Assembly (NCBI GenBank): GCA_023678885.1
Contig: CM042970.1
Span: 3,450,355 to 3,514,354, forward strand
DNA from: Pogostemon cablin
Lineage: Eukaryota > Streptophyta > Magnoliopsida > Lamiales > Lamiaceae
Reading direction: 5' to 3'
DNA: 64,000 bases
Below the pieces are notes generated by a model. That model worked only from the letters and a program-made list of their open reading frames with translations. It ran no database searches and had not been told where the DNA came from. Numbering within the stretch: the first letter of the stretch is position 1; every line of letters starts with the position of its first letter. Made by a program: the position numbers and the translations under genes. Shown here piece after piece: positions 45,215 through 56,796 of this stretch.

Positions 45215-45310
45215 AATGGCAAAAGGCCAGGAAAACCCCTCATCTTCTCTATCATGGTCGAATTAGCTTTTCAACTTTTTTTTTAGTTACTTAACCCCTT
45301 TATGATCAAT
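45215..45310. repeat. Dispersed repeat, copy in plus orientation
   Basis: ATGGCAAAAGGCCAGGAAAA, then AATTAGCTTTTCAACTTTTT and GATCAATTAAACCCCCC, correspond to the reverse complement of 60890-61015. Both copies share GGCAAAAGG, CCCC and an AAATTAGC word in order. It is a non-coding mobile repeat of unknown class. Confidence 0.55.
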
Positions 45311-45923
45311 TAAACCCCCCACTCTCCTATGCAATGTTCGTTTATGATTTTTAAACCCGGATTTTGATTTTCAAAATTCAAATCCAGATTTTAAAAATCA
45401 CCCCTATATATGCCTACTAAATTCTCTCTCCTCAATTAATACGTTTTCTCTCTTTATCTCTCTTCTCTCATTTAACTTTTTAAATATATTAATGCATTGA
45501 TTTGACATAAAGTTAAAACATACTCTACTCAAAATCTAAAACAAACATAGAACACATTATTCATGATTTTCAAACCTCACATAATCTCAAACCAAACATC
45601 ACCTTAAACTAAAACATGCGTACCCTTTAGTTAAATATCAATCAAACGGTGTTAAGGATACATGAGGGAACTGAGTTAGTGATGATGGTCAAGACTCAAG
45701 ATTTCAGATGCACAAGGCCTAACGCAAGGGCAATCAAAAAGGCATTTCGCCGACAGCGCCATATAGCTACTTTTTACTGAGACCGCCATATCTTGTTTTC
45801 TTGAATTTCAGCATTTTGGTATCTCTGCCCAAATCACATTCTCAACAAAGTAATGATCTTACTCTTTTTAATTTTCATAATTCGTTAATGATTTCTTGAA
45901 TGGGTAAATTTTTTGAGTTACAG

Positions 45924-46019
45924 GTCCAGCATATCTCGGATTATTACCAAATGCGACGAATTCCCATCGGAAGAATCTTATGATTACATCATAGTCGGAG
46001 GCGGCACGACAGGTTGCCA
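45924..46019 (+). pseudogene. GMC oxidoreductase N-terminal fragment
   Basis: After an acceptor-like TTACAG the plus strand reads FPSEESYDYIIVGGGTTGC, the FAD-binding start (GxGxxG) of plant mandelonitrile lyase/HOTHEAD-type GMC oxidoreductases. The match ends at GC, and PLA-type continuation is missing. The frame then runs into unrelated sequence. No other GMC domain lies nearby, so it is a single-exon fragment. It was probably moved here by a transposon. Confidence 0.7.
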
Positions 46020-46580
46020 TCCACATGGAAGGGCTTCCCCAATCCCCATGGATTCCCGCAAGAGGAGAAACAAATTGAAAGCTGAAATGCAATTGAAAGC
46101 ATAAGATTCAACATTGGGGATAGAAACAACAAGCTTAACAGCGTTTGCGATGAGGCGATCGTAGGTGAGGACGGTTCTTCTGGTGTCTGCTGAAGTGGTC
46201 CCACGCGCCAAGGATGCGCAGAAGAGTTTCGGATAGGGTCGGGTGAGGGAGTCAGAGGGGTGGGAAGGTCGTGGAAGTGATTGTTGGAGAGGTCGGTAGG
46301 TTTTAGGCCGCGGGGGGGCGCGGAGTCGGACCTGGCAGTTGTGGGCGGTGGAGCCGAGGAAATGAACGGGAAGGGCGGCACGAAAGGAGATGAGAGTGGC
46401 GAGTTGAAAGAGCTGATTGAGGTGTCTTTGGCTAGACAAAAGGACAACAATTACAGCAATTTTTGGAGTTGCTGGAAGATCATCCATGAGAGAGAGAGAA
46501 TGATGAGAGATTTGATTCATATATACAGTAGAGTATTAGATTTGATTATCCATGGAGCTGCAGTGCCCTTTTGTTGATGT
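46020..46580. other. GC-rich patch with overlapping open frames, unidentified
   Basis: 46020-46460 is the most GC-rich part of its surroundings, with long open frames on both strands. One minus-strand frame contains LKPTDLSNNHFHDLPTPLT, which hints at a leucine-rich repeat. The match is short and the frames change. It may be a captured and decayed LRR exon fused to the GMC fragment. Confidence 0.3.
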
Positions 46581-46899
46581 TGTACTAATCATAACCACTT
46601 GAACCCACAGTTGGTTTCAATCTAATCACCTTTGTGGTGGAGTGATGTGGTATTGAATCTTGATTATCAAGATCTCTGATGCATTTTAGCACTGAGATGG
46701 GGAGAGGCAGAGTTCTGGAAGGAAGTAACGAGGGTTTCTACAGTCGACCAGAAGTAGGAGTATTATTAAACAATGTTGATGGATTTTTAATGGAGGTGTA
46801 TTTCATGTTTGAATGCCCCTTAGTGTGCTATTAATTTTGTTGTCATGGTTAATGAGCTAAAGTGTTTGCTTAATAAATTTACTTGTATAGCTCTCCAGA

Positions 46900-47970
46900 C
46901 CAACAAAAGATATAGTCTGGAGTGGATCTTATACTGTATTGACATCTCCAACAAACTCAGAATCAGAATTCTTTATGATCTCTAACAAATCTGATCTTTG
47001 ATATGCAAGCATGTTATCATAGTTCTCTATAAATACTTTATAAAGATTCATACTAGAGTTACTTAAGTATCTACTAAATATACCAACAATAGAAGCTAAA
47101 TTAGGTCTTGTACGGACCTCATCATACAATAATTTCCAACAGTCAAAATATATAGAATATTTCTACATTCCTTAAATATTTAGTTTAACTTTAGGGCACC
47201 TGATTGAGACTGCACTTATCTCCCTTAGTTTAATTTAAACATTCTCCAATTGAATCACATAATTATCTACATTTGTCTCAAAAGCAAAAGAGACAATTAC
47301 TGTATAATGATACTTGTGATTCTTATATGTGAAAGCTTGCTTGAATTGATAGATGGATTTTCTTTCAGTTCCTAAACCATTGAGATCATTTAATCAATGT
47401 TACCCTTAATAAATATTATCTTTACATTCATTTAATACAATTCAAGATCAAAGTGTGCTACTAATGTCACGATTATCTTAAAAGAACTTTTCTAAGTAAC
47501 CGGATAGAAAGTTCCTTAAAACAATGTCTTCCTTCCCTTTTAAATATAATCATTTACCAAGATGCAAACTTGATCATCTTGTATTGATTCAAACTCATAA
47601 CTTATAGCATTAACCCACTATCGAGTATTTGGACCTTGAATGGCTTGATGAACATTATTTGAATGTTTACTTCTATAGTGTCATCTTTATTTAGGAGAAG
47701 AACTATTAAATCATCTGAAATGTCTTTCTCCCAACTCTAGTGGTTTTCTTAGTGACATTAATTCTTGAGGTTGTTGAATTTGTTATTCCTTAAATATTAT
47801 TGACATTGTCATATCGTTATTCTGATTTTGCACCATTCTTAAAAGCATAAGTGGGAGTCGAAATAGACTCCTCCTTAAAGACAATGTCTCTAATATTATT
47901 TTTCCCCCCAAATCAACATCCTCAAATAATACCATATTACCCGTCTCAAATATCATCTGATTAATTGGAT
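46900..47970 (-). pseudogene. Ty1/copia pol relic (RT-RNase H region)
   Basis: The minus strand shows, in order from high to low coordinates: KVYNPINQMIFETGNMVLFE (after integrase), WVNAISYEFESIQDD, then FKIIVTLVAHFDLEL-MNVK of the RT (RT start-type VALAAHFDLEL-QMDVKTAF), KSIYQFKQAFTYKNHKYH (from KSIYGLKQASRQWY), and EVRTRPNLASIVGIFSRYLSN with LAYQRSDLLEIIKNSDSEF at the RNase H border. Many stops and deletions interrupt it. The order fits a copia element on the minus strand. It adjoins the Athila-like element at 47986. Confidence 0.85.
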
Positions 47971-47985
47971 TATAAACTTTTATCT

Positions 47986-48297
47986 TTATTCATAACCAAT
48001 AAGGATCAGAGGACAGTCTTCTCGCATCCTCACCTTCAAATACTTTCTTTCCCTCTTCTTGTCTATACTCAACACCTCACCTTTCTTGGTAACAAGTATA
48101 TGATCCTCAGAATTTCCTTTCTCCCATGGCTGTCTAGACACCTCCTTGTCAATCTTCCACTTAAATTCAGAATCATCTGTCTTAGAAAAATCAAGATTAA
48201 ACAAGTAGGAAATCACATCTATGCTCTTGCATGATTGAGTTTTCATGAGCATCTTCATTGCATGATCAAGAGAGAAAATCACATCTTCATTATCCAT
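47986..48297 (-). CDS. Unassigned open frame at the 3' edge of the Athila-like fragment
   Basis: 103 residues starting MDNEDVIFSLDHAMKMLMKTQ. The opening resembles the start of the domain that follows gag in plant OTA-type elements (VVFSLPQAMKR-like), but I cannot confirm it. It ends at TAA-like sequence where the copia relic begins. Treat it as element-derived, not as a host gene. Confidence 0.35.
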   Translation of the reverse strand: MDNEDVIFSLDHAMKMLMKTQSCKSIDVISYLFNLDFSKTDDSEFKWKIDKEVSRQPWEKGNSEDHILVTKKGEVLSIDKKRERKYLKVRMREDCPLILIGYE

Positions 48298-48369
48298 CTA
48301 CAGTCTAAGCTTCTCGGCTCTCAATGTCTTTGTTATTTCCCACTTTTCTCAACTATAGGCTCAGTATTA

Positions 48370-49963
48370 TGTCATTGGGATGGTACTGGAGTAGCATCAA
48401 CATCAAATAAAGCATTCGATGTGGAAAACGGTGCAGGACAGTAAAGTTCGATCTGAGTTCGACCTGGGTAGGTGGTCGAACTGGGTGAATAATGGTCGAA
48501 CTGAACACCTAAAAGTTCGTTCTCTCCCTTACAGGCCGGTTCAACCAACAGGGTTGGTCGAATCCAAGTGATCATGGTCGAATCGGGCTTCAGACAAAAT
48601 AGAGTAATGCATACAGGGTGGTTCGACCTTAGATCGACCAACTGGGTTGGTCGAACCATGGCTAGGTTGGTCGAACTCGACATCAGAGTCTTGAGGACAA
48701 GCTGGTTCGACCTGAGTTCGACTAGTGGTTTTAGTCGAACCGACCTATTTTTGGTCGAAGTGCTCTTTAGCAACCTCCGAATATCGCCAGGTGCCTGGTT
48801 CGACCTCCTCTGTTCGGTTCGACCTGATGTGTTGATCGAATCGAGGTCGAATCCGGCTCCTGATATTTTTAAATTTGATTTCGGCTTTATCGATCCTTCG
48901 TACTGCATCCCGGACCTCAATGTGATGGCATTATTCTCCAACTTTTGTGTCAATTGATTAACGTTCGCGGTCATCTGCCCCATAATCAAAGTTAGGTCCT
49001 TCAACTACTTAGATAAATCTGCATGATCAACATTCATTCTAGCTTCGATGTGGTCAACCCTTGTATCGTTTTCAGTCATGTATCGATTGAAGGTATCTTC
49101 AACACTCTTCACTTCTTGCTGCTTCATACTAGCTCCCCTTAGTGTCAACTCTGTAATCTGCATCTGCTGGGACTCTAGTAGCTTGTTGATGTTAGCTAGA
49201 CTAAAGACGATCTCATCATCTCTATTCCACTTCACCACTTGATGTTCAACTTATGCGACCTTGCCAAGTACATATAATCCTCTATCTCTCTCCGTAGGCC
49301 AGTCACGTGAATTCATAGAGATGTTTTCGAACAACTTTTCTTCTTCAAGTGTTGTCTAAGATAACAGCGCTCCTCCTGATGATGCATCAATAAAAACACG
49401 TGACTCACAATCCAATCCATAGTAGAAGATGCTTATGTACTGAGCCTTAGATATTCCATGTTGTGGGCACCTTTTGAGCATGTCTTTGAAACTATCCCAC
49501 GCCTCATAAAATTTCTCACACTGATTCATAACAAATTGGGTGATCTCTTGCTTCATTCTTAAGATCCTTGAGGGTGGCATATATCTCTCCAAGAACTTCT
49601 GCTGCAGTTGGTCTCATGTAGTGCAATCTGTGGCATCAAGATTCTCATACCAAGCTTCCGCCCTATCAATCAATAAAAACTTGAATAGAGCGATCCATCT
49701 AATAGAGCGATCCATCTAGCATTATCATTATCTCCAGCACCCTTTTGAGTGTTTGCATAACTAAGAAATATTTTGAGATGCTGATATGGATCTTCAAAAC
49801 AACCTCCAGAAAATGGATTCTTCTCTACCATGTTAATAAGAGCGGGATGTATCTCAAAATCATCATCTTCCCCTTGCTCCTATCAACACCATGTTGTCAA
49901 TCTCATAGTTCATGAAATTTCACGTATGACAATATTATCTGGATTCTGCCTTACTCCGGCCAT
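48370..49963 (-). pseudogene. Gag region of the Athila/Tat-like element
   Basis: From the ATG at 49963: MAGVRQNPDNIVIREIS then a stop. After a frame change: EIHPALINMVEKNPFSGGCF, KIFLSYANTQKG, WIALFKFLLIDRAEAWYENL, then ERYMPPSRILRMKQEITQF and FYEAWDSFKDMLKRCPQHG, the retrotransposon Gag core. A later piece has MGQMTANVNQLTQKLENNAITLRSG, matching the AITLRSGK motif of plant Ty3/gypsy Gag. Stops and frame changes make it non-functional. Confidence 0.85.
48445..48862. repeat. Cluster of GGTCGAAC/GTTCGACC words
   Basis: About 18 copies of the core TCGA within GGTCGAA or TTCGACC lie in about 415 bases, in both orientations. The translated minus-strand frame shows this as repeats of LVELRSNQ, LVDLRSNHP and LVE. 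The period is irregular (15-45 bases), so this is not a simple satellite. Confidence 0.75.
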
Positions 49964-50135
49964 ATTAAGCACAGTGTGTTATTCCTTCTTTCCTTCCTCT
50001 CCTTTTTCTAGTGCACAAGTATCTCAGAAAAATTCAAGGTTAGATAGAAATAAATAATCACAAATAAAAGTCTTAATCAAACTAGAAATAATAAACTAAT
50101 AATAACAGTCATCCACGGCAATGGCGTCAAGAACT

Positions 50136-51928
50136 TGATGCCCGTTTTCTTTGCATGCAAAATTAATCCTTAAGTATTAAGGATATCAGTTGCAGCTTAA
50201 GCAACCGACCAAGTGAATTATCGAATCCAAAGGACGGCGTATTATCAATTTAATTATTTACTAAATTAATTAAGACAAGATAGCAATAAAATTTGAGATT
50301 TAATTATTAAACTACTAAACAAGTAATTAAAATAGCAAATAAAATAAAATATCACTGGAAGAATACGAAACTAAATCAAGTAGGAGAATAGGTAGCTCTA
50401 TGATAATCCAATTTCACTCATTAATTTTCCTTTGGTGTGTTGATGTCCGACTCTACCTTATGGAATATGGACACATCACTAAACCATGCATATCTACTCT
50501 ATAGACACAAGTAAACATGCGTGTAACACATGTGAATAACCTCGGAGCAAGAGATATAATTCCATCCCCCTTTCAAGGTACTATCAGTATTAATTATTTC
50601 CCTGACAAATTGGTACTATAACCCGATATGATCTCCTTTTATAGGTACTATAAAATTATCCTCTTTATCCTACTTACTAGCCCGAATTTAATTCAATTAA
50701 TAAGTATTCATATATAATAGTTCTAATGAAGTTTCGGAGTTCCATCACTTAGAATCATAACATGGAATCCTGTTCAGCGGTGAACGCACTCAATCAATAA
50801 CCAAGATATGTATTCAGACTCTACATAACAGTTAATGATGCACAAAAAGATTGTGAATATAGATTAAGAAAGCATAATCATATATAAAATAAATCCACAA
50901 GTAGTGTTGTACGGAGTTTACACACGAAAATTCAATTAATTCGTAAAAACCTTTCACAACCCTAGTTCTACCAAAAAGGCTCTAGCCCATGATGTTACGA
51001 AGAACAATCATGGGTGTTAGATAGATCTTACCCGGATGTCCGGAAAATATAAGATAAATTAGGAAATGAATAAAACCCTAAATGTGGGCGTCGTCGCGTC
51101 CTTCTCCATCTTGAATTATCCTCTTGGTTCTCCTCTTAATTCCACGAATGAATCTTCAAAGTGATGGATGGATCGAGGAAAGAATGTGGATGATGGTTGG
51201 GGGTGATCCTCCCTTGTGGGGTGTAGTATTGTTGTGGCCTCTCTCCAATTCAATCTATTCTATTGTAATCTCCCACAATTTATGAATAATGATGTGAAAT
51301 ATACATAGGTGTGAGAAAGAAATTAAATAGGAAAGAAATATATATGGGTAAATCATGGAGGATTATGTGATAAGGAGATAAATTAGGTAATTTTCGAAAA
51401 TTTTCGAAAATTATCGCTGGCAGCTGCGCGACTTCACGATTTTAAGCATAACTTCCTTGTCCCATCTCCGATTTTAGTGATTCTTTTTATGCTCACGCGA
51501 TCTTCTTTTCCTTGGCTTTCTTTGAATATAAAGATCTCACCAAAAGTACAACATTTGAAGATGTAACAAGTCATGGAATCTGGAACAGTCGTGCTGAGTA
51601 GAAACAGCTTGCGCGACGTCACCATTTCGATCATAATTTTCTTCTTTGGAATCCGATTGGGGTGCTCTTTACGCCAAAAAGACCCTCTCTTCTGTGGCTT
51701 TCCAACCATATATCACAACATTAGTTTTGATCTCCACACAAATACAAAAAAATTATAAAAATTAGACGTGCGTTTTTCAGCATTCATGCACAAGTTGCAC
51801 CTTTCTCCAACTTTGCACTTTTGATCCTTTTTCCACCTAAAATACAATAAAATACCTCAAGTGCACTTTTTTCTCACATATATTGAATATAAGACACTTG
51901 TGCTAATATACAACATCAATTCCCATCA
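50136..51928 (-). repeat. 5' LTR of the Athila-like element
   Basis: On the plus strand it begins TGATGCCCG and ends CCCATCA (51928) or CAACATCA (51918), giving TGATG...CATCA ends on either choice. The length is about 1.79 kb, usual for Athila. The PBS follows five bases away on the internal side. The far boundary is uncertain by 10 bases because no second LTR is available. Confidence 0.7.
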
Positions 51929-52665
51929 TAAAGGTGTTAGATTGGACACTAAAATACGCTTATTTTCACTCTCAATATAAAGTAGCTTGTATTTATTTGA
52001 GTCCAACTTTGTTTAGTAGATCTCAATGATCTAGCCTTAGTTGGACATCATCATATGTGAAACTCAAAGATTTCTCACAACTACTTTGGTTGGAACTTTA
52101 TTGAGATCATAAGTTGCAATCTTAAATATTTCTCCAATTAGTAACCATATGTTGTGGAATACTATTTTTATCTTTTAACTACACCACAACACCATTCATG
52201 CTAAGTAATCTTAATATGGTATATTATAAAATAATTCCACAAGTCTTTAGGAGTAAACAAAATGTTGTACTTTAGTTGTCTTTATCAGTTTTCTTAATGG
52301 GTTTTCTTGTATTGCCCTTATACTTTATTGAGACTAAGTTTGTTAGAAACCTACTAGTCTCATCTTTATTGTTGAAGTTATCATCATGTATGGTTTGTTG
52401 TTGATATAGGTTTAACTTAATTAGTAGACTTCTTAATTGTACAGAGAATTATTGCAAAATAATTTATCATGCTCGCATTAAACTTTATAATCTTTCAAAA
52501 TTTAAATAATTTAGAATCATCTCGAGGAATCAAGCACATCATTAGTATTAAGTCCAATGACAACAATATCAACTTGTAAGTGACACCCTCTACGTAGTAG
52601 TCAAATACTGACAATAAAACTGTCAAGCAATAATCTTCCTTTGGGCCGACTTATTACTCACATGT
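51929..52665 (-). repeat. LTR-retrotransposon leader-like sequence
   Basis: On the minus strand 52665-52560 resembles 58140-58040: CATGTGA, GTCG-CCAAAGG-AGA, TTGAC/TTGAT, AGTA-TTGA-TA in the same order. It may be the 5' part of the copia element whose pol lies at 46.9-47.97 kb, displaced by the Athila-like insertion. The link is inference. Confidence 0.45.
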
Positions 52666-53230
52666 TAAACAAACTAGTAGCTAACCAGTGCGTTGCACGG
52701 TATGTATTAGTTTTTGGGCAACAATTTCATTTGATTTTATGATGTTTGAATAGAATAATATTTCTTTGAAAAAATATATAAAATAATAAAAATAAACAAA
52801 TACCCCTACAAAACATACTCAGGTTTCAAATCACAACATGATGCATCAGAATTATTAGAAAATAAATAACAACAAAGTAATAAATATTAACAAATCTCAA
52901 CATCATGATAAACACCTTCCAGATTGGTTGAACCATACATGAATTTGATAATTAGGAGACTCAAACAATCTAATGCATCTGAGTTTGACGACAATGTTTG
53001 TTTTGTTAGTTGGTAGAGAATTAATCAAACGAATACAAAAATAATGAGTATATATTCTTGCCATATAAAATTATTAAAAAATTGACATATATTTATCTTT
53101 TGATTTTTTTGTATTTATTGTTGCTATATTAGTAAAAGCTTTAATGAGATTATTAAAGTTTTAAATTAAATATCTAATGTAATGTAATATCACGAAAATA
53201 ATATTTATTTATTTATGGGCCATAAAGTTG
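52666..53230. other. AT-rich intergenic DNA with a CGTTGCACGG word
   Basis: AGCTAACCAGTGCGTTGCACGG at 52679 is a word common at the ends of some plant DNA elements. No partner end was found nearby. No gene is seen. Confidence 0.4.
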
Positions 53231-53559
53231 TAATATATTTATTTTTTGATTTTTATGAGATTTTTAACAATTATTTGCAATAAAAGCTTGGTTGGGTTAA
53301 TAATTATTTAATTGTTGAAAAAATCATAATTATAATTATTTAATTATTTTAATGTGTGGTTGAGATTTGTTTAAGAAATAGATGGTCAGAATTTGGCCCT
53401 CTACAAATATTATGTCATAAACCATAAAACCCTAAATCCTAAAACTCTAAACCCTAAATTCATAATTATAACGATTTAATTGTTTTAATGGGGTGACTGA
53501 GATTTGTTTAAGAAAAAAATGGTCAGGATTAGATTTATTCTGCTTTAATAATATCTTAG

Positions 53560-53788
53560 TCCCTTCGTCCAACACAAATGATCATTTTTTCCATTTTGGG
53601 TGTCCCACTCAAAGAGTCATCTTTCCTTTTTTACACATATGTGACCCATACACACCCACTATTACAACTAAAATATGAGACATACACTCCCATTAATACA
53701 ACTACCCAAAACACATTAAATAATACTCCGTACTTCTTAATCCACGTATAAAAAGCAAACACCACCATTTGGGTGGGAAGAAGAGAGT
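53560..53788. mobile_element. Stowaway-like MITE in the array
   Basis: The left end is TCCCTTCGTCCAACACAAAT and the right end ACCATTTGGGTGGGAAGAAGAGAG, then TA. A lone right end of a related element (CACCCTTTGGGTGGAATGGA) lies at 54308-54334. Confidence 0.65.
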
Positions 53789-54571
53789 ATTTCCTAATTT
53801 GAAAAAGTCATAATTATAATTATTTAATTATTTTAATAATGGGTGGCTGAATTTGTTTGAGAAATAGATGACCATGATTGAATTTATTCTACTTTTATGG
53901 GTTAATAATTATTATTTAATTATTGAAAAAGTCATAATTATAATTATTTAATTATTTTAATGGATGGTTGTGATTTGTTTAAGAAATAGATTGTCAGGAT
54001 TTGACCCTCTGCAAACATTATCCAATAAACCCTAAACTCTAAAACCCTAAACCCTAAATCTTAAAACCTAAATTCATAATTATAGCTATTTAATTATTTT
54101 AATGGGTGACTGAGATTTGTTTAAGTAATAGATGGTCAGGATTGGATTTATTCTACCCTAAATTGATAATTATAATTATTCAATTATTTTAATGTATGGC
54201 TGAGATTTGTGAGCTTCTCTCATTCGGTTTTGGTGTGGTTTGAATTTTGATGACGTATTATTTCTTTATTTATATTTTTAATTTTCTCATATCTGTTTAA
54301 GCAAACACCACCCTTTGGGTGGAATGGAGGGAGTATTTCTTAATTTAAAAAAGTCATATATAATTATTTCTTATTTTAATGGGTGGCTGAGATTTGTTTG
54401 AAAAATAGATAGTCAGGATTGAATTTATTCTGCTTTTACGGGTTAATAATTATTTAATTATTGAAAAGTCATAATTATAATTATTTAATTATTTTAATGG
54501 ATGATTGAGATTTATTTATTTAAGAGTTAGATGGTCAGGATTTGACCATCTGCAAATATTATCCCAAAAAC

Positions 54572-54652
54572 CCTATAACCCTAAACCCTAAAACCCTAAA
54601 CCATAAAACCCTAAACCCTAAAACCCTAAATCTTAAATCCTAAAACCCTAAT
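54572..54652. repeat. Interstitial telomere-like tract
   Basis: Roughly nine units of CCCTAAA or CCCTAAAA with minor errors, in the CCCTAAA orientation. The plant telomere repeat is TTTAGGG. It is too short and degenerate to be a chromosome end, and sequence continues for 9 kb on both sides within the window. Confidence 0.75.
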
Positions 54653-55284
54653 TTCATAATTATAATTATTTAATTATTTTAATGAGTGACTGAAATTTGT
54701 TTAAGAAATAGAAGGTTAGAATTGGATTTATTCTACCCTAAATTCATAATTTATAATTATTTAATTATTTTAATGGGTGGTTGAGATTTGTTTGTGCTTC
54801 TCTCATCCGGTTTTGGTGTGATTTGAATTTTGCTTTTGTATTATTTCTTTATTTATGTTTTTTAATGATCTCATATGTGTTTTGTACGAAAATAATTACA
54901 TAAAACTCTAAATCATAAATCCTAAAACTTGAAACCATAAAATTCATAATTATAATTATTTAATTATTTTAATGGTGTCTGAATAGATGGTCACAATTGG
55001 ATTATTCTTCTTTAATAATATCTCATTTCCTAATTTGAAAATTTTATAATTATAATTATTTAATTATTTTAGTAAATGGCCCTAAATTCATAATTATAAT
55101 TATTTAATTATTTTAATGGCTGACTGAAATTTGTTTAAAAAATAGATGATCAGTTATTCTGCTATAATAATATCGTATTTCTTAATTTGAAAAAGTTATA
55201 ATTATAATTATTATAATTATTTAATTATTGTAATGTGTGACTTCGATTTATTTGAAAATTTTAAATATATTTAATATTATTAAA

Positions 55285-56045
55285 GTTTTATTAAATAATA
55301 TCTTATTTTCGAATTTGAAAAGGTTATAATTATAATTATTTAATTATTTTAATGTATGCTTGACTTAAAAATACTTAAGTTCGGGTGGTTTAGCACCTGA
55401 ATCCCAGATTATAGGAAGAACTTTAACTTAAGCAGTCTTAAATTCGGGCAGTTTAGCACCAGAATCCCAAATTATAGACCGTTCAAATTTTTTACTGTAG
55501 AACGCTTAATCCGGACGGTTTAGAACCAGATTATAGGCCGCTCAAATTTTTAACTGTAAAACGCTTGATCCGAGCGGTTTAGAACTTGAATCACAGATGT
55601 ATTCCGTTCTTGAGTTGATTCTCGTTGAAGAAATCGAAGAACTATTCAGACAATTCTGAAGTCTTTGATCTTCTTAGAGAATCATTCTCGGTGTGTTTGA
55701 AATGAATGGAGGAGGGCTCCTTATATAGGTGAAGGGTAAGGAAGCCCCATATATAACTCACAATTTGATTGATCAATGGATTATTTGAACTAATTCTATG
55801 GGCTTGGACCTTTACATCCATGTAATTTGATTGATCTATTTAATATTATTAATTTTTTAATAAATAAAATCTTATTTCCTAATTTGAAATTATCATAATT
55901 ATAATTATTTAATTATTTTAATGGGTGACTAAGATTTGTTTTAGATACTAAATTATTTCTTAATTTGAAAATATCATAATTATAATCATTTAATTATTTT
56001 AATAGGTGGCTGAGATTTGTTTTAAAATTAGATGGCTATGATTGA
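55285..56045 (-). repeat. Promoter-like cassette, copy A
   Basis: About 760 bp that recurs at 56797-57560. On the minus strand CACCTATATAAGGAG (about 55729-55715) is a strong TATA box. It is followed by AGAATGATTCTCTAAGAAGA and imperfect repeats of GATTCAGGTGCTAAACC and CGGCCTATAATCTG. This layout resembles the U3-R part of an LTR. No coding region or PBS is next to it. Confidence 0.65.
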
Positions 56046-56796
56046 AATATTCTGAACCCTTAATTACTATGAGATATAAATATACAAAAAATATTACTAC
56101 TAACTACAAAAATGTATAGTGATATTTCAATATTACCTCTACAATGTGCTGCACATAAATGTTGTGTGAAACGCGGCGGCAGTGGTCCGGTGGTGGCTGG
56201 GGGTTTAGGGTTTGTGGTTTAAAAGTGTATGAGTTTAGGGTTATATTTGATATTTTACTTTAATATTTTGTATGTGATAGTAATTATTTTAAATCAATGT
56301 ATCTAATAGTAATTAGGGGTACAAAGTGTGTACCTATGAGTAATTAATTCTAATATATTTAATATTATTTAAATTTTAGTAAATAATATCTTATTTTCTG
56401 ATTTGAAAAAGTCATAACTATAATTATTTAATTATTTTAATGGGTGACTGCGATTTGTTTGAGAAATAGATGATTATGATTTGTACTAAATTATTTCATG
56501 ATTTGGAAAAATTATAATTATAATTATTTAATTATTTTAATGGGTTGTTGAAATTTATTTTAGAAATAGATGGTCAGGATTTGACCCCCATAAACCCTAA
56601 CCCCTAAACCCTAAACCCTAAAACTGTAAACCCTAAAACCCTAAATCCTAAACCCTACACCCAAAACCATTTGATAGTTAGGGTTGGATTTATATTTAAT
56701 ATTATTAATTTTTTAATAAATAATATTTTATTTCCTAATTTGAAAAAGTCATAATTATAATTATTTAATTATTTTAATTGGTGGCTGAGATAATAT

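Larger units (their letters stand above)
47986..51928 (-). mobile_element. Truncated Athila/Tat-like Ty3/gypsy element
   Basis: Reading on the minus strand, a 5' LTR (51928 or 51918 to 50136) is followed by the PBS at 50130-50112, which reads TTGACGCCATTGCCGTGGA. This resembles the tRNA-Asp-type PBS of Athila elements with a few changes. A gag region (49963-48370) and a further frame to 47986 come next. Protease, RT, integrase and the 3' LTR are missing. It appears to lie within or next to the decayed copia element. The clade assignment is inference from the PBS and gag style. Confidence 0.75.
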
